Shown here: positions 18,601 through 26,086 of the stretch, piece after piece
Position numbering within the stretch: position 1 is the first letter of the stretch
Layout of the letters: each line of letters opens with the position of its first letter
Origin: Cellulomonas fengjieae
GTDB lineage: Bacteria > Actinomycetota > Actinomycetes > Actinomycetales > Cellulomonadaceae
Direction: 5' to 3'
DNA length: 64,000 bases
NCBI RefSeq assembly: GCF_018388465.1
Contig: NZ_CP074404.1
Span: 1,426,001 to 1,490,000, forward strand
The notes under the pieces: generated by a model
Seen by the model: the letters and a program-made list of their open reading frames with translations, nothing else
Database searches by the model: none
What the model was told of the DNA's origin: nothing
Translations under genes and position numbers: made by a program

Positions 18601-18984
18601 CGGGCCGGTGCGCAGTACCGGGCCGTCTTCACCAACGAGGCCGGTTCTGCGACCACCGAGACGGCGCAGCTGACCGTCGCGCAGTCCGCGCCCGTCGTGA
18701 CGAAGCACCCGGCTCCCGTCCGGGCGAAGCTGGGGACGTCCGTGACGTTCTCCGCGGCCGCGACGGGCTACCCGGCGCCGACCGTGCGGTGGCAGGTGCG
18801 CTGGTTCGGCAGCCCGTGGGTGACCGTGCCCGGCGCGACGAGCAGCACGCTCACGTTCCGGGCCACCCTGCTCGGCATCGGCACCGAGTACCGGGCGGTC
18901 TACACCAACGCCGCCGGCAGCACGGCGACCAACCCGGCGCGGCTCACGCTCGGGTTGCGCGGAGGCCACTGGATCACCTCCTAG
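15682..18984 (+). CDS. cenC: Secreted modular GH9 cellulase, CenC-like (CBM4-CBM4-Ig-GH9-Ig-Ig)
   Basis: The 1100-residue product matches the length and layout of Cellulomonas fimi CenC, a processive endoglucanase. Residues 1-29 are a signal peptide (cleavage after PAIA). Two CBM4 modules (about 30-175 and 176-325) bind amorphous cellulose. An Ig-like domain (from RVRVNQVGY, about 335-425) precedes the GH9 (alpha/alpha)6 domain (about 430-905), whose catalytic Asp residues lie in GGWYDAGDHGKY (D498, D501) and whose probable general acid is E888 in NEITINWNSALSW. Two Ig-like modules, each beginning with a QQP or KHP strand, end the protein. The GTG start at 15682 follows AGGGAGA. The gene sits alone between truB and ribF. 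Confidence 0.93.
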   Translation: MVSRTMRRTGAALATALALAVAGVAPAIADVPVESFEDGPGAWVAYGHAGEIDTSDGRLCVDVPAGSAQYGVGVVLNGVAVEEGSTYTLAFSASASTDVTVRALVGQNGAPYGTVLDTSPALTSETTEYSYEFTASATYPATAAPDDPEGQIAFQLGGFSPDAWTFCMDDVSLSSDVELLPHTSFAESLGPWGLYGGSDPVFAGGSVCTSLPGGQSNPWDAGLAFTGLPIEEGQNYVLTFTASATPSTPVRVIVGEGGGAYRTTFEQSSVPLTDELTTYTYPFTANLTFPADGAAPGQVAFHLGKSTAYDFCISDVSLRTTASPPPPYEPETGPRVRVNQVGYVPDGPKRATLVTDATEAVPWELHDAADAVVATGSSAPAGTDASTALGVHVIDFSDVTTPGTGYTLVADGETSHPFDIDADLYQQLRQDSLDYFYLARSGTPIDGAIVGEEYAREPGHVGVAPNQGDTAVPCIGPRDYYDGWTCDYTLDVSGGWYDAGDHGKYVVNGGISVAQLLGTYERTLTAPSATDGALGDNTLDLPEHGNDVPDVLDEARWELEWMQKMIAPSGQYAGMVHHKIHDEGWTGLPLLPADDPQVRSLARPSTAATLNVAAVAAQGARLFREYDPAFADSLLATARSTWAAALEHPDVYAPAAAGADGGGAYDDSNVADEFYWAAAELFLTTGEDAFEQYVLASPQHTADVFTPDGFSWGSVAALGRLDLATVPNDLPGLDEVKASVVAGADEYVASQAEHAFGSVYSPTGGQYAWGSNSAVANNLVVIGVAYDLTGDPVYSRSVLEGMDYLLGRNGLNQSYVTGWGEVASHRQHSRWFANSLDPGLPEPPRGSLAGGPNSQSGTWDPTMQAAFTQGCAPAMCYLDNIQSWASNEITINWNSALSWVASFVADQGSGAPAQVAPTITQQPASVTAALGSTVSFTAAATGTPEPTVQWQIQQAGPWVDVVGATSTTLEVVVRAGAQYRAVFTNEAGSATTETAQLTVAQSAPVVTKHPAPVRAKLGTSVTFSAAATGYPAPTVRWQVRWFGSPWVTVPGATSSTLTFRATLLGIGTEYRAVYTNAAGSTATNPARLTLGLRGGHWITS

Positions 18985-18994
18985 CGCCCGCGGT

Positions 18995-19033
18995 GCCGCC
19001 CGGGGCGCGCCTCGATGGCGTGCTCCGGGCGGC
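18995..19033 (+). terminator. Hairpin terminator after the cellulase gene
   Basis: GCCGCCCGG (18995-19003) pairs with CCGGGCGGC (19025-19033), and inside the loop GCGCGCC pairs with GGCGTGC with one G-U pair around TCGAT, making a long nearly continuous stem. It is ten bases past the stop codon. Confidence 0.75.
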
Positions 19034-19098
19034 CGGGGTGGCAGGCTTGTCCGTCGAGCCCTCGATCGCACGCGGGGCACCGACGACGAGGAGCAGGT

Positions 19099-20097
19099 GT
19101 GCAGGTCTGGAGGGAGCTGTCCGACGTGCCGGCGGACTTCGGTCCGTCCGTGGTGACGATCGGCAACTTCGACGGGGTCCACCGGGGTCACGTGAGCGTC
19201 CTGCGCCGCATGTGCACCGATGCGGCGGCGGTCGGGGCCCGGGCGGTCGCCGTGACCTTCAGCCCGCACCCGCAGCAGGTGCACCGGCCCGAGACGGCTC
19301 CGCCGCTGCTCACCGGAGACGTGGACCGCCTGGAGCTGCTGGAGCAGACCGGGCTCGATGCGGTGCTGCTCCTGGAGTACTCGCTGGAGTTCGCCCGTCA
19401 GACTCCCGAGGAGTTCGTCCGCCGTTACCTCGTCGACGGGCTGCGCGCGCGCACGGTCGTGGTCGGGCGCGACGTGCGGTTCGGCTGGAACAACTCCGGC
19501 GACCTGTCGACCATGGTCGAGCTGGGCCGCGAGCACGGGTTCGACGTCGAGGTCATCGACGACGTCACCCCGGCCGCGTCCGCCGACCCGGGCAGCGCCG
19601 AGGACCGCGCCGCGGACCCCTTGCGGCGGCGCTGGTCGTCGACGTGGGTGCGGGAGCTGCTCGACGCGGGCGACGTCGTCCAGGCCGCGCGCGTCCTGGG
19701 GCGGCCGCACCGGGTGCGCGGCACGGTCGTGCACGGCGACGCCCGCGGTCGTGAGCTCGGCTTCCCCACGGCCAACCTGGGACCGGACGCGACCGGCATG
19801 GTTCCCGCGGACGGTGTCTACGCCGGCTGGCTGCGCCGCACGTCGGCCGCCGCGGACGACCCCGATCGCGTGCTGCCTGCCGCGATCTCCATCGGCACCA
19901 ACCCGACGTTCGACGGCGTCGAGCGGCGCGTCGAGGCCTACGTGCTGGACCGCACCGACCTGGACCTCTACGGGCAGGTCGTGGTCCTCGAGCTGGTGGA
20001 GCGGCTGCGCCCGACGCTGCGGTTCGACTCGATCGACGACCTGGTCGAGCGCATGCACGAGGACGTCGAGCGCACGCGCGAGGTCCTGCGCGGCTGA
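19099..20097 (+). CDS. ribF: Bifunctional riboflavin kinase/FAD synthetase
   Basis: RibF converts riboflavin to FMN and then FAD. The 332-residue protein has the N-terminal nucleotidyltransferase domain with TIGNFDGVHRGH and FSPHPQQV, and the C-terminal kinase domain with GRELGFPTANL and the closing RLRPTLRFDSIDDLVERMHED. The GTG at 19099 is preceded by AGGAG at 19089-19093. It would ordinarily lie next to truB and rpsO; here it is separated from both by cargo genes. Confidence 0.95.
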   Translation: MQVWRELSDVPADFGPSVVTIGNFDGVHRGHVSVLRRMCTDAAAVGARAVAVTFSPHPQQVHRPETAPPLLTGDVDRLELLEQTGLDAVLLLEYSLEFARQTPEEFVRRYLVDGLRARTVVVGRDVRFGWNNSGDLSTMVELGREHGFDVEVIDDVTPAASADPGSAEDRAADPLRRRWSSTWVRELLDAGDVVQAARVLGRPHRVRGTVVHGDARGRELGFPTANLGPDATGMVPADGVYAGWLRRTSAAADDPDRVLPAAISIGTNPTFDGVERRVEAYVLDRTDLDLYGQVVVLELVERLRPTLRFDSIDDLVERMHEDVERTREVLRG

Positions 20098-20643
20098 TCA
20101 GTCCGTCGGCGGTGCGTCTTCCTCGCCGCACGCCCACGGCAGCATGGAGACCAGCAGGTTCACGGCGTCCTCGGACCAGTCCCGCCCCCGGGGCGGCTCG
20201 CCGAAGAAGGACACGCGCGTGACGAAGCCGGTGCAGACCCAGACCGCCACCGCCTGGCCCTCCTCGACCAGGTAGCCGCGACCCGGGGCGTCGGCATCGA
20301 TGCGGCGCCCGTCGCTGGAGGCCTCGAGCGTCTCGACGATCTCCTCCTCGGTGCTCCCGTACCCGGAGTTCAGCACCGTCTGCTGGGCCACGAGGATCGT
20401 CGAGTCGCCCGCCTGTGCCGCGCAGTCGAACCCGTCGTCGCGCCAGCCGAGCGACCCCTGGCCCGAGTCCTCGTCCAGCTCGGCGCCACCGAGCGCGAGG
20501 TCGATGCTGTCCCGCGGCACCCCCGAGCACAGCCACGGCGACCCCGCGGTCCGCGGGACCGGTTCCGGGTCGGCTGTGCAGCCAGTCGCGACGAGCGCGC
20601 CGAGCAGCGTGCCCGCCAGCACCAGCCGCCGGCAGCGCCTCAC
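20098..20643 (-). CDS. Putative lipoprotein, DUF3558-like
   Basis: The 181-residue product begins VRRCRRLVLAGTLLGALVATGC, a short lipoprotein signal with lipobox VATGC, so it is probably anchored outside the membrane. The mature part has four further Cys (LCSG, FDCAA, WVCTG, WACGE) that could form two disulphides. The pattern recalls DUF3558 lipoproteins of actinobacteria but I cannot confirm it. The GTG at 20643 overlaps the stop of the upstream 705-residue gene by three bases, so it is very likely co-translated with it. It is the last gene of a three-gene operon. Confidence 0.8.
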   Translation of the reverse strand: MRRCRRLVLAGTLLGALVATGCTADPEPVPRTAGSPWLCSGVPRDSIDLALGGAELDEDSGQGSLGWRDDGFDCAAQAGDSTILVAQQTVLNSGYGSTEEEIVETLEASSDGRRIDADAPGRGYLVEEGQAVAVWVCTGFVTRVSFFGEPPRGRDWSEDAVNLLVSMLPWACGEEDAPPTD

Positions 20644-22757
20644 TTCTTGCCGCCGTTCGCCGCGCCCTCGGCGAACGAGCCGTCGAGGTCGTTCAGCACC
20701 GCCTTGACGTCGTCGGGCAGGTTGCCGCCGTCGAGCCACGCCTGCATCGACGCGCGCGCGGCTGGGTCGCTCTGCACGGCGCTCTCCGAGAAGCCCGTGC
20801 GGATGATGCCCGCCCGCTGCAGCGCCAGCGCGACCTCGACGCGGACGTCCTCGCGTGCGTTCCACTGCAGGTCCTCGTCGTCGCGCACCTGGTTGTCCTG
20901 GCCGTCGCTCCAGCCCTTCTCGAGGCTGTTCGAGCCGCCCGCTGTGAGGACCCCTTCCACCAGGAAGGTGAGCGCGCCGCCGTAGACGGGCACGATCCCG
21001 ACGGCGTTGGCCGCCCCGGTCATGTACGCCTTCGCGTGGTCGTCGGCGTGCTCCGCGCGCGTCTCGAGGTGAGCACCCATCGTGGCCAGCGTGTAGGCGC
21101 GCAGCCCCGCCGCGCCTGTGACCGCGTCGCGGAACGTCGACGTGCCGTCCTGGTAGTGCTGGGCCGCCACCTGGAGTCGTGCCGCGTTGAACTCCGCCGT
21201 CCGCCGGCCGAAGTAGGTCGCCGCGTCCTTGTTCGTCAGCGTCTCCCCGAGGACGGCGTTCAGGTCGTCGACGTCGAACGCGGCCCCCGGGGGGTAGCCC
21301 TTGAGCCACGTCGCCTGCGGGTCGACCACCCCGATCCCTCGGGCACCCTTGGGGTCGGTCGGCGTGTTGACACCGGCCGCCACGCGGTCCACGTCCGCCA
21401 TGTAGAGGGCGAGCAGGTGAGCGAGGCTGTCCTTGCCCTGGTCGCCGATCCGGCGCTTCTCCTCGCCCGGGTCCCGCAGCGCCAGGTGGTGCACCCCCGC
21501 CGACGTGAGCCACGCCGACTGCTCGGCCTGCCGACGCCACCGTGCCAGGGCCTCGGCGTCCTGGGGGTCGCCGGGGTAGGGCACGTGATACACCGAGCCG
21601 CCGGCATCCAGCGCCATCGCGACGGCGTTGAAGCCGTCGTGGTCCCAGGTGCGCTCCTGGAAGAAGTAGTGCGCCCGACGCTGGGCCTCCTTGCCGCCCG
21701 CGTCGGGGTTGAAGAAGTCCGCCGCCGCCGGGGGAGTACGGCCCATCGCCTCGAACAGACCGACGAAGGGGTCGTAGTGCCCGCCCTTGTCCTCGGTGCC
21801 CATCCCGAACGCCGCCAGGTCGAGGTTCCTCACGTCGCGGCCCCACAGCGCCCTGTCGCCGTGCTCCTTGGTCCACTGCTGCTCGAGTGCGTCCAGGCGG
21901 TCGCCGACGTCGAGCAGGAACTCCTTCGGGTAGGTGCCGTACCGCAGCACCTGGCTGAGGCCGACGCCGTGCCCGTCGCCGACGTGGTCGTACGCCGACT
22001 GCGCGAGCTGCGTGCCGAAGTCGTCGGGCAGGTACTGCGTCGTCCGTCCCGCCACCGCGCCGTAGGGCAGGTCGACGCCGTGCTTCTTGTCCCACGTGAC
22101 GCCGGTGGCCAGCAGCTGGCCGGACGCGCGCAGGAAGCGCTGGGCGAGCACGTCGTCCTCGACGGCGGACCCGTTGGGCAGGGTGACCTTCCCCCGGTAG
22201 TCGGCGAGGGCTCGATTGACGGTGGCAGGCAGGGCGAGGAAGCCGTCGGGGCCGAGCGACATGAGCAGGCCCGTGGCCGCGGGACCGTCCCCCTGGTACT
22301 TCTCGAGCAGGGTGACGTAGCCGGCGAGCCGGTTCATCAGCTCGGGTGGCATCGGGTCGTCCTTGCCGTCGCCGTCCGCGTCCACACCGTCGACGTAGCG
22401 CTGGAGCTCGGTCCGGTTCTGCGCGAGCCGTGCGCCGAGCTGCTTGCCGAGGGCGAGCTTGACGGCGTCCGGGGTGTCCTCCCCGTCGACGCTGAACGTG
22501 ACGACGCTGCCCGGCGCCGTGTGCGTGTCCCCGGAGTTCACCAGGACGGCGAGCGTGACCCGCGCGTCGAGGTCGGACGCCACGCGGGAGACCACCTCGA
22601 GGTCGGGCTTGAGCGCGTCCACCCCCGCAGAGCTGCAGTGCGCGTCCCGGGCGACCTTCTGGACACGGGCGCGCTGGGTGGTCGCCGTGCCGTGGAACGC
22701 GCGGAGCTGGGCGACCAGGCCGGTGCACGCGTCGACGTCGATCGAGACCTGGACCAT
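20640..22757 (-). CDS. Large hypothetical protein, DUF6571-like; possible type VII-linked effector or surface protein
   Basis: I do not recognise it with certainty. The 705-residue protein has no signal peptide. Residues 1-90 look like a helical N-terminal domain. A calcium-loop-like DADGDGKDD lies near residue 128, followed by LLEKYQGDGPAATGLLMSLG, which resembles the repeats of DUF6571 proteins in actinobacteria. The middle has a QRRAHYFFQERTWDHDGFNA region and several Trp-rich stretches. Near the C-terminus a hydrophobic segment (AVGIVPVYGGALTFLVEGVL) could insert in a membrane. The ATG at 22757 overlaps the preceding stop by one base. Proteins of this kind often travel with small helical partners and lipoproteins, as here. 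Confidence 0.75.
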   Translation of the reverse strand: MVQVSIDVDACTGLVAQLRAFHGTATTQRARVQKVARDAHCSSAGVDALKPDLEVVSRVASDLDARVTLAVLVNSGDTHTAPGSVVTFSVDGEDTPDAVKLALGKQLGARLAQNRTELQRYVDGVDADGDGKDDPMPPELMNRLAGYVTLLEKYQGDGPAATGLLMSLGPDGFLALPATVNRALADYRGKVTLPNGSAVEDDVLAQRFLRASGQLLATGVTWDKKHGVDLPYGAVAGRTTQYLPDDFGTQLAQSAYDHVGDGHGVGLSQVLRYGTYPKEFLLDVGDRLDALEQQWTKEHGDRALWGRDVRNLDLAAFGMGTEDKGGHYDPFVGLFEAMGRTPPAAADFFNPDAGGKEAQRRAHYFFQERTWDHDGFNAVAMALDAGGSVYHVPYPGDPQDAEALARWRRQAEQSAWLTSAGVHHLALRDPGEEKRRIGDQGKDSLAHLLALYMADVDRVAAGVNTPTDPKGARGIGVVDPQATWLKGYPPGAAFDVDDLNAVLGETLTNKDAATYFGRRTAEFNAARLQVAAQHYQDGTSTFRDAVTGAAGLRAYTLATMGAHLETRAEHADDHAKAYMTGAANAVGIVPVYGGALTFLVEGVLTAGGSNSLEKGWSDGQDNQVRDDEDLQWNAREDVRVEVALALQRAGIIRTGFSESAVQSDPAARASMQAWLDGGNLPDDVKAVLNDLDGSFAEGAANGGKK

Positions 22758-23080
22758 CAGACCGGTCCATGTCCGACGATGAACGAGGCGCGCCAGTCGT
22801 CCTCGGGCACCTCGAGCGGCTCGCGGTGGCCGGCGGTCGAGCACGCGTCCTCGACCGCGCGGAAGCCTGCCAGGATCCGGGTGCCGGCCTCGCGCAGGTC
22901 GTCCTCCGCGTCGCGTCGCGGGGTGCTCGGCGGGCTCGTGACCCACGCGTCCTGGAGCGTGCGGAGCTGGGCGTCGAGCGGGTTGCCGCCCGACGGGCTC
23001 ACGTGCCCGGTCGCGTCGGTCACCTGGTGCACCGCGGCGAGAATCGCGACGCGCAGCCGGTTGGTCGTCGGTTCCAGCAT
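22757..23080 (-). CDS. Small hypothetical protein, first gene of the three-gene operon
   Basis: The 107-residue product is not recognised. It is mostly predicted helix (LRVAILAAVHQVTDATGHV; RRDAEDDLREAGTRILAGFR) with a central AWVTSPP turn, so its size and shape recall WXG100-type or chaperone-like partners, but the WxG motif itself is absent (WVT). It has no signal peptide or membrane segment. The ATG at 23080 has a purine-rich AGGGGG about ten bases upstream. Its stop overlaps the start of the 705-residue gene (TGATG), so the two should be made in fixed proportion. It diverges from rpsO across 228 bases. Confidence 0.75.
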   Translation of the reverse strand: MLEPTTNRLRVAILAAVHQVTDATGHVSPSGGNPLDAQLRTLQDAWVTSPPSTPRRDAEDDLREAGTRILAGFRAVEDACSTAGHREPLEVPEDDWRASFIVGHGPV

Positions 23081-23215
23081 CCTGCAGCCCCCTACGGCGT
23101 CCGGCCTGTCCTGCGGTCGGTCGCGGGACAGGCTAGCGGGGGAGGCGCCCGCCCGGCGCGGGTTTTGTCCGGCCGTCGTCCCGTCAGGCCGTCCGACACG
23201 GCCTGCGGCCCCTGG

Positions 23216-23308
23216 TAACATGGTCGCTGCCGTATGAACGGCCGCGGAACGAGAGAGCCCGGGTGGATCTGCCCCGGCGCACCGCGCAACGAGACAACCT
23301 GGAGAACC
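23216..23308 (+). promoter_or_regulatory. rpsO: rpsO leader and candidate promoter
   Basis: TAACAT at about 23216-23221 is a reasonable -10 box, with no good -35. The leader that follows has a small stem (GCCGT-ATGA-ACGGC) and a GC-rich stretch, as expected if S15 regulates its own mRNA, but no known S15-binding structure could be confirmed by eye. Confidence 0.3.
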
Positions 23309-23578
23309 GTGCCGCTCGAAAGTGCCGTCAAGCAGTCCATCATGACCGAACACGCCACCCACGAGGGTGACACCGGTTCGCCCGAGGTCCAGATCGCGAT
23401 GCTGACGCAGCGCATCAAGGACCTCACGGAGCACCTCAAGACCCACAAGCACGACCACCACAGCCGCCGCGGCCTGCTGCTGCTCGTCGGTAAGCGTCGT
23501 CGCCTGCTGGGCTACCTCCAGAAGGTCGACATCAACCGCTACCGCAGCCTCATCGAGAAGCTCGGCCTGCGCCGATAG
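23309..23578 (+). CDS. rpsO: 30S ribosomal protein S15
   Basis: S15 binds 16S rRNA early in assembly of the 30S platform. The product is 89 residues, the standard length, with [15 protein letters not shown] and the rRNA-binding [23 protein letters not shown]. The GTG at 23309 follows TGGAGA at 23300-23305. It precedes pnp, the usual order, with a strong hairpin directly after the stop codon. Confidence 0.97.
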   Translation: MPLESAVKQSIMTEHATHEGDTGSPEVQIAMLTQRIKDLTEHLKTHKHDHHSRRGLLLLVGKRRRLLGYLQKVDINRYRSLIEKLGLRR

Positions 23579-23586
23579 CGCCTCGC

Positions 23587-23620
23587 ACCAGCCCGGACCC
23601 GCTGAAGGGTCCGGGCTGGT
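23587..23620 (+). terminator. Hairpin terminator after rpsO
   Basis: ACCAGCCCGGACCC (23587-23600) pairs perfectly over 14 bp with 23607-23620 around GCTGAA, eight bases past the stop. In rpsO-pnp regions such stems also serve as RNase III or processing sites. Confidence 0.8.
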
Positions 23621-23834
23621 GTGTCGTCACGGCTCGCGCACCACCCGCACGAACAGCACCACCAGCACGAACAGCACGAACAGCACCACCAGCACGAACA
23701 GCACCACACACCGCGTCGGTCCGCTCGGTCCGGTCCTCGGTAGTGGCTTCCGGAAGACCGCACGACGGGTCCGGTGGCCTCGATCGAAGATCGCTCGCGG
23801 ACGGCCGGCGCCTTCAAGAAAGAGGAGGGCACCC
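23621..23834 (+). promoter_or_regulatory. pnp: Leader region of pnp
   Basis: This 214-base stretch holds no gene. It contains the 27-bp repeats, a perfect ten-base palindrome CTTCCGGAAG at 23747-23756, a TCGATCGAAGATCG segment, and a strong AGAGGAGG (23821-23828) that sets the pnp start. Actinobacterial pnp leaders are known to carry a conserved structured RNA (the actino-pnp motif); whether this one fits that model needs a covariance search. Confidence 0.45.
23651..23704. repeat. Two perfect 27-bp tandem repeats in the pnp leader
   Basis: Bases 23651-23677 are repeated exactly at 23678-23704. Each copy is itself made of three 9-base words of the form GAACAGCAC / CACCAGCAC, so the whole block is AGCACSAMC-like low-complexity sequence that is C/A-rich on this strand. 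It lies between the rpsO terminator and pnp and would be a largely unstructured stretch of RNA if transcribed. Confidence 0.85.
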
Positions 23835-26084
23835 ATGGAGGGTCCCGAGATCCAGTTCGCCGAGGCCGTGATCGACAACGGTCGCTTCGGCACCCGCACG
23901 GTCCGCTTCGAGACCGGCCGCATCGCCAAGCAGGCCGCCGGTGCCGCCGTCGCCTACCTCGACGGAGAGACGACGCTGCTCGCCGCCACGACGGCCGGCA
24001 AGCACCCCAAGGAGCAGTTCGACTTCTTCCCGCTGACGATCGACGTCGAGGAGCGGTCGTACGCGGCCGGCAAGATCCCCGGCTCGTTCTTCCGCCGTGA
24101 GGGTCGCCCCAGCACCGAGGCCATCCTCGCGTGCCGCCTGATCGACCGCCCGCTGCGCCCCCTGTTCGTCAAGGGCCTGCGCAACGAGGTCCAGGTCGTC
24201 ATCACCGTGCTGTCGATCCACCCGGACGACTCGTACGACACGCTGGCCATCAACGCCGCGTCGCTCTCGACGCAGCTGTCCGGCCTGCCGTTCTCCGGCC
24301 CCGTCGCCGGTGTGCGCGTCGCGCTCGTCGACGGCCAGTGGGTGGCGTTCCCGCGCTACTCCGAGCGTGAGCGTGCGACGTTCGACATGGTCGTCGCGGG
24401 CCGTGTCGTCGGTGACGATGTCGCGATCGCCATGATCGAGGCCGAGGCGCCCGAGAAGTCCTGGAACATCATCAAGTTCGAGGGTGGCATCGCCCCCACG
24501 GAGGAGATCGTCGCCCAGGGCATCGAGGCCGCCAAGCCGTTCATCAAGGTGCTCGTCCAGGCCCAGCAGGAGCTCGCCTCGAAGGCCGCCAAGGAGACCC
24601 AGGTCTTCCCGACGTTCCCCGAGTACCAGAGCGACGCGTATGCAGCCGTCGAGGCCGCGTCGACGCAGTCGCTGAGCGACGCGCTGAGCATCGCGGACAA
24701 GCAGACCCGCGAGAACCGCCTCGACGAGATCAAGGCCGAGGTCGTCGGGCAGCTCTCCGAGCAGTTCGAGGGCCGCGAGAAGGAGCTCTCCGCCGCGTAC
24801 CGCGCGGTGCAGAAGAAGCTCATCCGCCAGCGCATCCTCACGGACGGCTTCCGCATCGACGGTCGCGGCCTGCGGGACATCCGCACGCTGTCGGCCGAGG
24901 TCGAGGTCCTGCCCCGCGTGCACGGCTCGGCGATCTTCGAGCGCGGCGAGACCCAGATCCTGGGTGTCACCACGCTGAACATGCTCCGCATGGAGCAGCA
25001 GCTCGACACGCTCGCGCCGGAGACGCGCAAGCGCTACATGCACAACTACAACTTCCCGCCCTACTCGACCGGTGAGACGGGTCGTGTCGGTTCGCCGAAG
25101 CGTCGCGAGATCGGTCACGGGGCGCTCGCCGAGCGCGCGCTCATGCCGGTGCTGCCGAGCCGCGAGGAGTTCCCGTACGCCATCCGTCAGGTCTCCGAGG
25201 CGCTGAGCTCCAACGGCTCGACGTCGATGGGCTCGGTCTGCGCGTCCACCCTGTCGCTGCTCAACGCCGGTGTGCCGCTGCGCGCGCCGGTCGCGGGCAT
25301 CGCCATGGGCCTGGTCTCCGACACGGTCGACGGTGAGACCCGCTACGCGGCGCTCACGGACATCCTCGGCGCCGAGGACGCGTTCGGTGACATGGACTTC
25401 AAGGTCGCCGGTACCCGCGAGTTCATCACGGCCATCCAGCTCGACACCAAGCTCGAGGGCATCCCCGCCTCGGTGCTCGGCGGCGCGCTCACGCAGGCCA
25501 AGGAGGCTCGCCTGGCGATCCTCGACGTCATCGCCGAGGCGATCGACGTGCCCGACGAGATGAGCCCGTTCGCTCCTCGCGTCATCTCGGTGCAGGTCCC
25601 GATCGACAAGATCGGCGAGGTCATCGGGCCGAAGGGCAAGATGATCAACCAGATCCAGGCCGAGACCGGAGCCGACATCTCCATCGAGGACGACGGCACG
25701 GTCTACATCGGCGCCGTCGACGGTCCGTCGGCGGAGGCCGCGCGTGCGGCGATCAACGCGATCGCCAACCCGCACATGCCCGAGATCGGGGAGCGCTTCG
25801 TCGGCACGGTCGTCAAGACCACGACGTTCGGCGCGTTCATCTCCCTGTCGCCGGGCAAGGACGGTCTGCTGCACATCTCGCAGATCCGCAAGCTCGTCGG
25901 CGGTCGCCGCGTCGAGAACGTCGAGGACGTCCTGGCCGTGGGCCAGAAGGTCCAGGTCGAGATCGGCGAGATCGACCCGCGGGGCAAGCTGTCGCTGCAC
26001 GCGGTCATCGAAGAGGGCACCGAGGGTGCGGACGGGTCGGCCGACACGGCCGACGCGATCGCGACCGAGCCGGCCGAAGCCTGA
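23835..26084 (+). CDS. pnp: Polyribonucleotide nucleotidyltransferase (PNPase)
   Basis: PNPase degrades RNA 3' to 5' by phosphorolysis and can add 3' tails. The 749-residue protein has two RNase PH domains (first with [20 protein letters not shown], second with [23 protein letters not shown] and the catalytic DMDFKVAGT), an intervening helical domain, then a KH domain ([20 protein letters not shown]) and an S1 domain ([19 protein letters not shown]). ATG 23835 is set by AGAGGAGG. The M16 peptidase gene starts two bases after its stop. Confidence 0.98.
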   Translation: MEGPEIQFAEAVIDNGRFGTRTVRFETGRIAKQAAGAAVAYLDGETTLLAATTAGKHPKEQFDFFPLTIDVEERSYAAGKIPGSFFRREGRPSTEAILACRLIDRPLRPLFVKGLRNEVQVVITVLSIHPDDSYDTLAINAASLSTQLSGLPFSGPVAGVRVALVDGQWVAFPRYSERERATFDMVVAGRVVGDDVAIAMIEAEAPEKSWNIIKFEGGIAPTEEIVAQGIEAAKPFIKVLVQAQQELASKAAKETQVFPTFPEYQSDAYAAVEAASTQSLSDALSIADKQTRENRLDEIKAEVVGQLSEQFEGREKELSAAYRAVQKKLIRQRILTDGFRIDGRGLRDIRTLSAEVEVLPRVHGSAIFERGETQILGVTTLNMLRMEQQLDTLAPETRKRYMHNYNFPPYSTGETGRVGSPKRREIGHGALAERALMPVLPSREEFPYAIRQVSEALSSNGSTSMGSVCASTLSLLNAGVPLRAPVAGIAMGLVSDTVDGETRYAALTDILGAEDAFGDMDFKVAGTREFITAIQLDTKLEGIPASVLGGALTQAKEARLAILDVIAEAIDVPDEMSPFAPRVISVQVPIDKIGEVIGPKGKMINQIQAETGADISIEDDGTVYIGAVDGPSAEAARAAINAIANPHMPEIGERFVGTVVKTTTFGAFISLSPGKDGLLHISQIRKLVGGRRVENVEDVLAVGQKVQVEIGEIDPRGKLSLHAVIEEGTEGADGSADTADAIATEPAEA

Positions 26085-26086
26085 CG

